This document shows positions 27,501-36,019 of a stretch of 64,000 bases of DNA, in pieces. Within the stretch, counting starts at the first letter, position 1. Every line of letters starts with the position of its first letter. The notes beneath the pieces are model-generated. The model saw only the letters and a list, made by a program, of their open reading frames with translations. It made no database searches and had not been told where the DNA came from. The position numbers and the translations under genes were made by a program. The stretch is from Psoroptes ovis (Eukaryota; Arthropoda; Arachnida; Sarcoptiformes; Psoroptidae). Location: positions 1,612,001 to 1,676,000 of the forward strand of contig PQWQ01000009.1 of the NCBI GenBank assembly GCA_002943765.1, read 5' to 3'.

Positions 27501-30500
27501 ATTTTCTCCTCTTTTTTTTCTTTTACTTAAACAATTTAGTTTGTAAATATACTGTACACGAACGTTGTGTACAACGTGCACCTGCATCTTGTATCAGTAC
27601 GTATGCAAAATCAAAGAAAACATCTCAGGTATTATTCGTTTCATGATTATTTTTGCACAAAAAAAAAAAAACAAATTCCTTTCAAGCAATCATTTAATTG
27701 TTTTTTCCATTTTCGAAATGAATTTTCAAGGTATTTTTACATCATTGGACCGAAGGCAATTGTACGGGAAAATGTAATAAATGTCGAAAACCAGTCAAAT
27801 CATATAACGGTATCACTGGTTTACATTGCCGTTGGTGTCAAATGACGGTAATTAATAAATATGACAATTATAATTATACTAATAATTAATTGTCTGAAAT
27901 AATTATTATTATTATTTTTATTATACTTTTATTCGTTTGACATTTCAAATAATAATAATTTCATTTATATTTTTGTTTCACATTTTCCCGAATTTGATGT
28001 TCTCCCCAAAATTTTCTCAAAGCTACACAATCATTGTGCATCACAATTGCCACCCGAATGTAATCTTGGCATACATCGTGATCATATATTGGCACCGATT
28101 TCGATTGTGCCAATTGTTTTGGTAAGTTTTTCCTTTTTTTTAATTTTATTTATTTTAATATGATTCCAATAAAATAAAATTGAAATCTACTGCTGCTTCA
28201 ATATGTCAAATGTGTTACAAATTGCAAGTAAAAATATAAATAAAAATAAAATAAATCTCATAAAATTTATTTTATATCCTATTTCAAATACACAAACACA
28301 AACATCAAATATATACCATTCCATAGTCATTTCAAGAGATTATTTTTTTTTTTTTTTTTTTTTTTTTTGATTTTTTCAAAACTAAGCTTTGTCATCGTAA
28401 CTATATAAGGTTCTCCGGAAAATTTTTGCTACTTATATCGTAGAAAATCATTGGAAAATCGGCAAGAACTTTTCGGACAATCTAATAGTCAAATTTGTGA
28501 TTTTTAGTCAAAAAAAAAGTGAAATTTTATTTCAAAACAAATATAACAAATTCTAAAAGAAATTTCAAAGATTACATAATATATACTCACAGAATTTACT
28601 TTGAAATTTTCAATTTTTATTTGTTTTAAATAAATTTTTATTATTGCAATACAATATGGTGTAGCATAAGTTTGAAATGATCTCAATTCGTTACATTAAT
28701 TTTCATTTGTGTATGTGTGTATTGTCTTGAATTGATTTTTTCCATTCACATTGTAATTAAATGATGAATTAATTTTTTTCGAGGTATCAACCCGTTTTAT
28801 TCAATTATTAATCATGAATTATTTTTTATATTTCAATTTTCCCAATTCGATAAAAATATAATAATTAGGAACGACAACGTAGCGTCAACAGTGAACGTAG
28901 CTCTGAACGTAATAATAAACATCGGGCGCCAATCACTGAAACACATAGTGTACCGATAGAAATGACAACATTACCATTGTTAGCATCGGATCATAATGCC
29001 CGGAATAAACAACAACAGCAGCAACATGAAAATGTATGCAAATAAATAAATTTCCAATGAAAAGTTTTGAAAGAAAAGTGATTATAACTTCTTTCCATAA
29101 TTTTGTTTTTTTTGTTATTACTAAAGATGAGCCCAATATCTTTTCAAATCACACCATTAGAAAATCAACATCCATTGATTGTATTGATTAATCCTAAAAG
29201 TGGCGGACGACAAGGAAGTCGGTATGTGTGTATTTTGAATAATTTGTCAGTCAGTATATGTGTGTGTTGGCAGTATTTTGTTTGATAATAATAATAATAA
29301 TAATGATTAATATTCAAATTTTTCTTCTCTTTCGATATATATATCATACCATCATCATAAATAAGAATTCTTAGAAAATTTCAATATTTATTGAATCCAA
29401 GACAAGTATTTAATATTGCTATTAAGGGACCATATCAAGCGCTAAGTTTTTGTAAAGATGTACCAAATATTCGTGTATTGTGTTGTGGAGGCGATGGTAC
29501 TGTTGGTTGGATATTGGATACAATCGATAAAATGAATTTCATAACAATACCGCCTATCGCCATATTACCACTTGGTACTGGTAATGATTTAGCTCGATGT
29601 TTACGCTGGGGACCAGGTTATGATAATGAAAGTTTAAATAAAATAATGAAAAAAGTCGAAACATCCACTACGGTAATGTTGGATCGTTGGAAAATTGATA
29701 TCAGCAGTAGTAATGATTCTGAATGTGAAAAAGGTGATCCAATTCCTAGTAATATTTTCAATAATTATTTCAGTATCGGTGTGGTATGTATCTTTAATGT
29801 TTGATAATTTGATTATTTTTCTCATTCATTTATTATTTCTTTATTTTTAAATAATTTTAATTTTTATTATTTAAAAAATATCTCTTCAAATTGCTCGAAT
29901 GGTTCATTTAATATTCATCATTATTATGGCCTTAACATTCAACTAAAAAAAAGGATGCATCGATTGCATTTAAATTTCATTTAGAACGTGAAAAACATCC
30001 AGAAAAATTTAATAGCCGTATGAAAAATAAAATGTGGTATTTAGAATTTGCTACATCGGAAACATTTTTCGCTACTTGTAAAAATCTACATGAAGATGTA
30101 GATATAATGGTTGGTTGAATATTTATTTATTTTGAAATTACACACACTTTTACATCCATTCAATTTTATTCTGGTTTTTTGAGTGTGTTTCGAAACGCGT
30201 ATATTTTATTATGTTCGTATCGATTCGTATGACGGAGAATTGATGTTCACGTTGTGTTCTCATCGTTTATTTATTATCATCGAATCGATGCGAACATATA
30301 TTATTATACGAATGAATAAATAAATATCTTGTCTTTTGAACAATTTAACAAAAACAAAAAACAAAAAAACAATGAATGAATAAATAAATAAATTTTATGA
30401 CCATTTTATTTATTTTCAAATTCAGTGTGATGGTTTTCAATTGGATTTGAAAAATGGTCCATCATTACAAGGAATTGCCGTACTGAATATACCATCGATT

Positions 30501-32101
30501 TATGGTGGTTCTAATCTTTGGGGTGAAAATGTTAGAAAAAGTAAACATTATTCAATGAAAAGAGAAAATTCCAAAATGATGAAAACTTATGGCATTTATC
30601 ACCGTCGTAAGTAATTTTCAGAATTATTTTTATTTATTTTTTTTTTGTTATAGTCTTTAATTTTATTCTGGTTCATGACAATATACACTCGAAATCGAAA
30701 TTGTCAAATCGAGTCATGCCACTAATTCATTAATTCATCTAATTTATTCTCTTTTTATTTAATTTATTAAAGGATCAAATTCAAGCCTATACGGAGAAAG
30801 TACATCCAGTATAAACAATGATTTAGCTAATGCTGTACAAGATATTGGTGATCGAATTATCGAAGTGATTGGCCTTGAGAATTGTATGCATATGGGACAA
30901 GTCAAAGCAGGACTCCGGGCTTCTGGACGTCGTCTAGCACAATGTAGTAGTGTTGTTATTAGGTAGGATTGAACAACAACATTGTGTTATATATTATTAT
31001 TATTATTATCTTTCTTGATCTAATTCTATAATTAATCGAATTATTTTTAATTAGGACAAGAAAAAGATTTCCAATGCAAATTGATGGCGAACCATGGTTA
31101 CAGCCTCCTTGTACTGTATGTTTTCTATTTTTTTTCGTTATTTATTTGTGCTAAAATATCATTCAAATAATTCAATGTGATCAATCACTTTTGAATTTAT
31201 GTGTGAAAAAGTGTATGTATGTGTCATAATGATCTTTAGTCATTGATTTACGCAGCGACTAAATTATGACTGTCAATTTATAATTGACATTTACTTACAC
31301 TGATAGCTTTTGTCCAATAAATTTATTGTCAACTTTTATTTATGTGATATATCCAGTCAAACTAGCCGAAATTGTATCAAGTTGCAAACTATGTGAAATT
31401 GTTTTTTTTTTTCGACAAACATTTAATATTTCCATGTTTATTTAATAGTGTTTTTCCTATGCTTAATCATGGTTTTTTAGATACATATTACGCATAAAAA
31501 TCAAATGCCAATGTTGATGGCCGCTTTGCCCGAACCAAAATCACGTTTTTCATTTTCATTTTTTCGAAAGTATGTATTTTTTGAATCATTTAGAAATGTT
31601 GCAATTACAATTTCCCATTTATTATAAAAATTAGTTTTAAAATGACCATAATCCATCAATTCCTATCTATTTTTTCTTTTATTTTCTTTTATCCTTTCCA
31701 ATTATATTTCCATTCTTCTAAAATTTAAATCACACTGCCGTTCTGTAATGCATTGTTGTTGATATTATTGATTATCCTGTTTCACCTGTTCAAATTAATG
31801 CCTGCGATTTTTAATGTCCTTTCTATCACATTATCTCTCTTTGTCATTCAATTATCAATGAATCAATGATCGAATTCAAACAAATATTATAAAATTAATG
31901 TTCCATCCATTAATTATTTGTAATGTATATATCATTTTGGATGCCATATCCATATTTACAAATCATGAATGTTGAAAATTATCATTTTTTTTTTGTTGTT
32001 AACAATTTAAAAGTTGTTATAATTATTGTTGTCATTGTTGTTCCAGTTCATATTCCAGGGATACGAATGATGATGATGATATGGAAAAATCAACACAATG
32101 A
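14655..32101 (+). CDS. DGK: Type I (Ca2+-regulated) diacylglycerol kinase, 21 coding exons recognised, 5' start exon missing
   Basis: The product phosphorylates diacylglycerol to phosphatidic acid at membranes. Coding exons: 14655-15567, 17636-17718, 17801-18193, 18261-18846, 25815-25937, 26066-26115, 26293-26367, 26597-26716, 26813-26933, 27540-27628, 27731-27847, 28023-28121, 28869-29033, 29127-29221, 29366-29783, 29954-30109, 30426-30606, 30773-30962, 31055-31115, 31481-31569 and 32047-32101 (TGA). All introns are GT-AG and all joins keep phase. Domains in order: an Asn/Gln/His/Asp-rich N-terminus; the recoverin-homology DGK_N region (LSPSEFETLQEYIQ); two intact EF-hands (DTDGNGYLDSNE and DYDADGTVSLEE); two C1 zinc fingers (HVWRLKHFNRPAYCNLC and HHWTEGNCTGKCNKC); the catalytic domain with the GGDGTVGW ATP loop and PLGTGNDLARCLRWG; and the accessory domain (MQIDGEPW, HKNQMPML). 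This order defines the DGK alpha/beta/gamma class. Counted from ATG 14,901 the protein is 1,310 aa, well over the usual ~735-800, because of low-complexity insertions. The reading frame is open without ATG from 14,655, so translation probably starts in an unseen upstream exon. Confidence 0.95.
16397..16430. repeat. Short perfect hairpin in a DGK intron
   Basis: AAATATTGTTTGGA is followed after about 5 bases by its reverse complement, in intron 15,568-17,635. No function is recognised. Confidence 0.5.
16923..17002. repeat. Hairpin MITE-like element, copy c (80 bp, TA-flanked)
   Basis: The left end TTAGGTTGTCCGAAAAGTTT and right end CTTTCCGGACCACCTAA are inverted repeats, bounded by TA at 16,921-16,922 and 17,003-17,004. 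It lies in DGK intron 15,568-17,635. Its interior, read on the minus strand, matches copies b and e. Confidence 0.85.
17801..18846 (+). other. DGK exons carrying a large low-complexity insertion between DGK_N and EF-hands
   Basis: Exons 17801-18193 and 18261-18846 encode the end of the DGK_N domain (FKIFMSIYLENELSSDLIRR) followed by about 290 residues rich in Gly, Ser, Asn, Gln and His. EF-hand coding resumes after the 7-kb intron. As I remember the vertebrate type I enzymes, only a short linker occupies this place. The insertion is probably disordered. The 18194-18260 intron is only 67 bp. Confidence 0.8.
20299..20380. repeat. Hairpin MITE-like element, copy d (~82 bp, TA-flanked)
   Basis: Left arm TTTAGGTAGTCCGATAAGTT, right arm CTTTTCGGACAACCTAAA, with TA on both sides. 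It lies in the large DGK intron about 650 bp from the LINE insertion. Same orientation as copy c. Confidence 0.85.
20947..20958. repeat. Target-site duplication, 3' side of LINE
   Basis: GGTATCGATGGT lies immediately before the T-run that is the antisense poly(A) tail. It is identical to 25,707-25,718. Confidence 0.9.
21089..24622 (-). CDS. LINE ORF2: endonuclease - reverse transcriptase - RNase H polyprotein
   Basis: A 1,177-residue protein that nicks target DNA and copies the element RNA into the genome. The N-terminal AP-type endonuclease shows QQNLQ, IQEPN, SGDFNAHHRTWGS, IDLTIIN and SDHQLI. The central reverse transcriptase shows LDINAAFDSV, GCPQGGKISPLLWN and the catalytic YADD box (AYADDLILYC). 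The C-terminal RNase H shows YTDGSKLNG, YQAELFAI, LTDSHSAL and WIPAHIGIIGNELAD, supplying the D-E-D-H-D residues. A Cys/His tail (CFCGHPSQTVFHLLWEC) resembles the C-terminal motif of I/R1-type elements. The ATG at 24,622 overlaps the end of ORF1 by 11 bases in another frame, suggesting reinitiation or coupled translation. No inactivating change was seen. Confidence 0.95.
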   Translation of the reverse strand: MAIKNDQKRISMKILQQNLQHSTTASYNLVLNAELLCSKLIAIQEPNVTNGVINGFSGYHLICHQSAPRCAIVYKNLNVIALKQYITSNCTCALINNSFIFCSVYFSFNDGIDKLNHDLLLLEKIINDYSEYPLILSGDFNAHHRTWGSPTNNKRGDMIMNLVVNYNLIVLNDGSPTFSNSRNFVSQIDLTIINDTAISLINNWKIECLESASDHQLISFEVNSIAQSSCKSLTRIYSTKNANWSSFISEIQRTIPPIMTKIEQAVNATELDNAVTCVISKLKNSCDHNLRKINHDRPSNISNELKKLHQIINNLRRRYQRQKCPIARNSWRIRYIECVKDYKSRLNEFKKNKCREFFSNQSGTTVWKNVYKYCKPSTLNNELYTIIDDSGQWTRNVQETADVLLEKFFPEPVNASNELINDNSFNDNHNYDDPFFTQEEIDYAINNESDSKAPGEDGLSANIIKVVHQNLPDLFIKIFNKCLYYGIFPSIWKTSIIKIIPKSLNKNDYKSYRPISLLSVPGKVFESLLTKRLCHFLQTRNLLATHQFGFTAQKSSADALLCVINKMESTLSNKKYGIMVSLDINAAFDSVCFSLIKSKLKRLNIPSNLYNVLDDYLKNRYVKLPIQHYWACKELRRGCPQGGKISPLLWNVYLNDIFDLIFPSDCYIQAYADDLILYCEHQYLDTCVRLVSFVLKSLNDWCLQNYISFNSAKTTAMIVTRKRVLNYPIIYLNGKTIVFQKKIKYLGIIIDSKLLWNDHLLYVRSKAISIYNALRKKFGSNWGLSSEVLKMIYLGAIEPLITYACQVWHCVLNKKKWKLFIFSLQRMFIVSMIKGYRTVSLDAALVIANVLPIDLRISYLVDMYRVKHELKVDHFNVPFQLQLHCSNYFHPSKSFKFIDSTENDCQNYHKYYAYTDGSKLNGRVGCAAVIFESNVNEPVAILKFRLHDSCSVYQAELFAILQSIKWINGRKASAKILTDSHSALQACAAFQNGDKLIHEIRTLIEFGHVCFKWIPAHIGIIGNELADQMAKLATTADFISYNYSPLSFAKSILKNISFYKWNMRWNTSSTALVTKKFFPSIYDRLMINLVPCFIKTQFFTEHGKFKFYLYRFGLTDSPECFCGHPSQTVFHLLWECPRFALDRHRVGLDSQSVNNVQISQSNLIALQELMKRIFVNL
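24612..25664 (-). CDS. LINE ORF1: Gag-like nucleic-acid-binding protein with zinc knuckles
   Basis: A 350-residue protein. The C-terminal third carries CKKCLRFGHTEKFC (CX2CX4HX4C), then CAKCHQNHYTHQC (CX2CX3HX4C), then a third Cys/His cluster starting CSNC. This is the array typical of ORF1 proteins of jockey/I/R1-like elements that coat the element RNA. The middle has an RNA-binding-like region and the N-terminus is Lys/Gln-rich. The start is the first of two adjacent ATGs at 25,664 and 25,661. The stop TAA at 24,612-24,614 lies inside the ORF2 start region. Confidence 0.9.
   Translation of the reverse strand: MMSNFEKFYVSSSKKWCDFLKNIANMHGNTGISNYKQDLSNCALFIEELYSSAINEINILQKQQRKTEQKSFAQTIQNANMNVKDHLKQKKTEHVCIVQPDENNTLISDSNQTISCLKATLTTKKIAETGIKIIKPIPARNKKAIIKCSTKTDCLNLIEEINKTKCGIRADISKKKNPRIQILGVEKEIEDNNIVNYIISQNDQIKECLVGQNLVMKVLFSKADRVGTKFVIMEVSPQIWQLIMNTGKIFIGYNCCIAKNNVSIRHCKKCLRFGHTEKFCNNQSLCAKCHQNHYTHQCTSTSTATRCSNCIWFNNNKHKQLSVEHSVYDKKCPQYLAAIEMNSKFYDYGY
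25707..25718. repeat. Target-site duplication, 5' side of LINE
   Basis: GGTATCGATGGT, identical to 20,947-20,958. It lies about 100 bp upstream of the DGK exon at 25,815. Confidence 0.9.
28343..28368. repeat. Poly(T) run in DGK intron
   Basis: An uninterrupted T-run of about 26 bases in intron 28,122-28,868, just upstream of hairpin copy e. Confidence 0.8.
28406..28485. repeat. Hairpin MITE-like element, copy e (80 bp, TA-flanked)
   Basis: Left arm TAAGGTTCTCCGGAAAAT, right arm ACTTTTCGGACAATCTAA, TA on both sides. The interior TATATCGTAGAAAATCATTG matches copy b and the reverse complement of copy c. It lies in DGK intron 28,122-28,868. Confidence 0.8.
30210..30299. repeat. Imperfect hairpin in DGK intron
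   Basis: The arms ATGTTCGTATCGATTCG (from 30,211) and CGAATCGATGCGAACAT (from 30,281) are inverted with one mismatch and separated by about 53 bp. The outer flanks are T/A-rich and weakly complementary. It lies in intron 30,110-30,425. Confidence 0.65.
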
Positions 32102-32904
32102 TCATCATATTCGTCAAATCTAAATCAAAATATTTTTCTCATCTTTATCAATCAATAAATGTGGTGGCAATCTTTCAATGAATTTTTCCTTAATTATTAT
32201 CTTAATTATTCTTCATTTTAATATTTTATTAACTTTGGTCAATTGTTTATTATTATCTAATTGTCTTTTGTAAATTACAATATTTAATTCTTATGTTTTC
32301 TTTTTTTCCATCATCTATTTTTTAATTTAATTCAATTCAATCGAGATTGTGATATAAAATAATAATAATAATTTAATAATAATTTCCATTCACATTATCT
32401 TATATAATTTGTTAATTTACCACTTTTTAATCATTATTATTAATATTATTATATGTCTTTATTCTAAATGTTTTTATTCTGATATACACTGATTTTTTTT
32501 TCTTTTTTCTTTAATTTTCAACAATCATATGACCCATATATGTGTGTGTGATATATATTTATATACATAAATACATTTGAACCTTTTGATTCAATCAAAT
32601 CAATTTTTACTTTCGACAAGTATTTCAAAACAAGAAAACATTTGTTTTAAAGAAAACCAATTTAAAAAGTATTTAAAATTTAAAAATTTTCAAGAAATTT
32701 TTATTATTATTTCAATCAATCCATAAATTTCAAATTTTATTTTCAATTCAAAAAATGTATAATAATATTATATTAATATTATATATCTTTATTATTATAA
32801 AAATAATATTATATTTGTATATTATCAAAAAACAAAATGAAAAAATTTGAAAATTCGATTATTAATTAATAAATCACATTTTTGATAGATAATCATAGAT
32901 TTTT
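32102..32904. other. Convergent 3' intergenic region between DGK and p47 genes
   Basis: This AT-rich interval holds the 3' UTRs of both convergent genes. On the plus strand a canonical AATAAA lies 53 bases after the DGK stop. On the minus strand AATAAA (plus 32,788-32,793) lies about 112 bases after the p47 stop. No coding signal is visible. Confidence 0.7.
32154..32159 (+). terminator. Candidate DGK polyadenylation signal
   Basis: AATAAA about 50 bases downstream of the DGK stop codon. A+T richness makes chance matches common, but the position is typical. Confidence 0.5.
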
Positions 32905-33979
32905 TCAATCATTTTTTATACGCTGAACAATCGATGCATTTGCTAGGCCACCATCTTTAATCGTAACGTTTTCATCATCAATAACCTTGTTCGGAAATGT
33001 TGTCATCAATTCAAATTGTGTGGCACCATATTCGGGACGTGCCAAACAAATATATTGACGTAAATCTGATATGCTACGATTCATATTTATCTGTGGAACA
33101 AGTCTAATTGGTATTTAAAAAATTTGATTAGTTAATTCAACGGTAAGTTTAAGAACAAATCAAATACCTTGAACCATCAGCCAATCGAATTTGAACTCGA
33201 GTATGAGGTTCTGAGCTATTGAATTGAAGAAAAGCGTTTGCCGCTTCTAAGGCTTTTTCACGAGAAGCTGGATCGGTTGAAAAAGTTTCACTAATTTGTG
33301 AAATAATCTCACTGGCTGGTGTTCCTAATCGCTGGCCTTCTCCGGTGAATGGTTTGGCTGGTTTTTTCGGTGGCGGTTGATATTCTTCAGTACGATGATC
33401 TTCCATTTTAAGATGTACTTCATGTCTTCCACCACGCGATAATTCTCGTGGTATTTGTCCACTACGAATTGATGCTAAAAATTCAGCATTGGCTGGATCT
33501 TCATACGATCTAAGCGGACCATCATTCGTGCTGAATCCATTGCGCCATAATTTCAATGTAATATCTCTGTCTGAATCATCGCTATCATCATCATTATGTG
33601 CCGATTGACGGCTAGATGATGGGCCACCAAAAATTCTACGAGAAATTTCCGTAGCAGATCCAAGGGTCGCACCAATACCACTAAATATTGATGAACTTTG
33701 CTTATTTTTACTTGATTTCAATTCATCTTCTGAAATAGCATGTTCTCGTGCTTGTTTGAACATTTCTGAAACAATATTATCTGGATCACGATTTGATTTT
33801 TGAGGTCCTAATACTTGTTGACCAGAATGTTCTGATCCTCCGGCATAAAATGCTTGTCCACCAGGATCACTATCATCACGTATTGAAGACAATGTCGCTA
33901 TGTTTGAATTGCGCGTTGTGTTATTAGTTTTCTTCGGTAACTGACCATTACTCGAATTATTTGAATCTTCATCAGACAT
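32905..33979 (-). CDS. NSFL1C: p47/NSFL1C-like p97 (VCP) adaptor with SEP and UBX domains
   Basis: Two coding exons, 33,979-33,168 and 33,103-32,905, joined by a 64-bp GT-AG intron that splits an Arg codon, giving 336 aa. The family recruits the AAA ATPase p97/VCP to membrane fusion and ubiquitin-linked substrates. Visible parts are GQAFYAGGSEHSGQQVLGP (residues ~41-59); a first SHP-type box FSGIGATLG (99-107); the SEP domain (~137-200, with LKLWRNGFS, GPLRSYEDPANAEFLASI and MEDHR); a second SHP box FTGEGQRLG (211-219); and a C-terminal UBX domain (RVQIRLADGSR through ASIVQRIKND). The N-terminal UBA domain of animal p47 is not visible: the protein starts MSDEDSNNSSNG and an in-frame TAA lies 12 bases before this ATG. 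It is head-to-head with the b561 gene and convergent with DGK. Confidence 0.93.
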
Positions 33980-34385
33980 TTTTGATTGTTAATTAAATGA
34001 CTAATTTAAAAAATCAAAACAAATTAACTTGCAAGTCATGCGAACGACTATTTCGACTTAAATAGTCAATTAAGGTTAAAATATGTGAAAATCTCTGCTC
34101 GAACTGTCATCTTTCGTTCGATTATGGAAAACACTATTTTTTCAAAATTTTTAAAAACATTCTAAATTAACTTTAATTAAATAATTAATTGATTTATCCA
34201 CGTTATTTTATAACCATTATTTCTTTTATGAAATTAAACTGTGAATTTCTGCTTTCTAAAAATCATAATTCCAAAAATTTTCAAAAAATTCCCTTTATTT
34301 GACCTTCTTTTGACAAAAATTAAGAAACAAAATCAATACAATAAGTTCCTATAGCTGTTCATTGATTTGTGATCAACAAAGATAC
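33980..34385. promoter_or_regulatory. Putative bidirectional promoter region between p47 and b561 genes
   Basis: The start codons of the two divergent genes are 406 bp apart, so both promoters must lie here or very close. The sequence is AT-rich. No TATA box or factor site is assigned. An imperfect inverted pair (GACTATTT / AAATAGTC) lies near 34,048-34,068. Confidence 0.5.
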
Positions 34386-35571
34386 ATGTCGTCACCGTCC
34401 AAATCATCACCATCGCCACCAACGGATGGTGATGATTCAGATGCAATACAGTCAATGCTATCTTATGTGGTTAATAATAATAATAATTCGATCAAATCTC
34501 ATGATTACTTTGTTTCAAACAATAAAAGTAAAATCATTTCTCCATTAGCCTCCAAGACAACAACATCAAAACGTCAATCATCGAAAATCGAGAAAATTAA
34601 AATTACTTCAAAAATCAATACAAATAATAAACATAATGTTATTATTGATGGCAGTGGATTAAGTTGTTCAGTATATTTTTTAATGCAATTTTTCGCTATC
34701 ATTATTCTTAGTTTAATTGCTTGCTGGTTGATTGAATTTTCAGATGGATTTAAGCTGATTTCTTATAATAATAATAATGATATAATAGGTTATTTTGATA
34801 ATAAAATGATAAATTTTCATCCAATAATCATGACATTCAGTATGATTTATATATTAGCCAATTGTAAGTATTATATTAACATTGTTGGTAAGAAATAAAT
34901 CTGATTTATTTTCTTATTTTTTTTCCATTTTTCGAATAGCAATTTTATTCATAAATTCATCGAAACAATTGTCAAGTAAAAGATTGTTTTTATTAATGAC
35001 AACATTATCGATCGGTATTGTCGGAACGGTGATTGTAGTCGTTTGGCATTTCAAAATGAAAATCGGTCATTTTCATTCATTGCATTCATGGCTAGGAATG
35101 TTGACATGGATTATGATTATATTTTATTTAATTTATATTATATATGTTTATGATCATCAAGATTTAAGTGAAAATGAACGTCTAGAAATGGTATTATCAG
35201 TACGTATGTTCGGCATCGCAATATTGATTTTAGCTGGAACAACATGTTTACTTGGCTTTAATCAAATTATTTCTATGAAAAAATTTGTGAAATTATCAAT
35301 CAAATTCAATAATGATACATCAAAAAATTCCGAAGACAATCAAATGAAAGTATCGACAATAATAGCGAACATTATTGGAATACTTTTATTTTTTTATATT
35401 GCAATTATGATTGATTTGATTATCCGTTTAAGATATAAACCTAGAGAAAATTTACGACGGCAACAAATGGAACGACAAATACGAGAAATCATTGAACGTG
35501 CCCGGCTTACTATCGATAATGATGATGATGATAATAATGATGAATCTATGAATACATCATTTAATAAATGA
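34386..35571 (+). CDS. Cytochrome b561-family transmembrane protein with only two of four haem-ligand His
   Basis: Two exons, 34,386-34,863 and 34,940-35,571 (TGA), with a 76-bp GT-AG intron, give 369 aa. The family carries electrons across membranes between ascorbate, monodehydroascorbate or Fe3+ on opposite sides. A Ser/Asn-rich N-terminal tail of ~90 residues precedes six predicted membrane helices at about 96-116, 144-162, 174-194, 210-230, 245-265 and 299-321. Family signatures are FHPIIM (His145) in TM2, HSLHSWLGM (His208) before TM4 and LGFNQ after TM5. The usual TM3 and TM5 histidines are not visible: those regions read SSKRLFLLMTT and VLSVRMFGI. A basic C-terminal tail ends in an Asp/Asn run. 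The start is the first in-frame ATG; the frame is open upstream without one. It is convergent with the F-box gene. Confidence 0.88.
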
Positions 35572-36019
35572 ATAAATAGTTCTATAGTCATTCATTAATC
35601 AATTTCTGGCCTACATATCTACAAACAGAACATTCAACCTTCAATATTTGAATGAATCATAAGCGATTCAGGCGATTGATTACAGATTTTCTAGCATGGT
35701 AAAAATTTTTGACAAGCCGAAATGAATATTCTCTTTTCTTACATAAAGAATCTTGTTCTTAATACTCCCTATGGGTTTTTTAGATAATTTTTTATGTCTA
35801 AAAATACTTGGAATAATGGATTCTTTTGAATCTATGAATATTGAAAAATCATCCATGTATTGATGATTGATCGATTATCATTCAATGTTTCATATCACAA
35901 AATTTTATTTATATCAAAAAAAGCATGCAAAAATAAGAACATATTGATCGTTTGAAAGCAATCGATTAGAAGATTTTATCGATTTTCAAAAAAAAAAAAA
36001 AAAAAAAATGTCGATCATT
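35572..36019. other. Convergent 3' intergenic region (b561 / F-box)
   Basis: About 450 bp of AT-rich DNA with a poly(A) run ending at about 36,007. On the plus strand AATAAA occurs at and just after the b561 stop (35,563-35,576). On the minus strand AATAAA corresponds to plus 35,904-35,909, about 111 bases after the F-box stop. No coding signal is seen. Confidence 0.6.
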
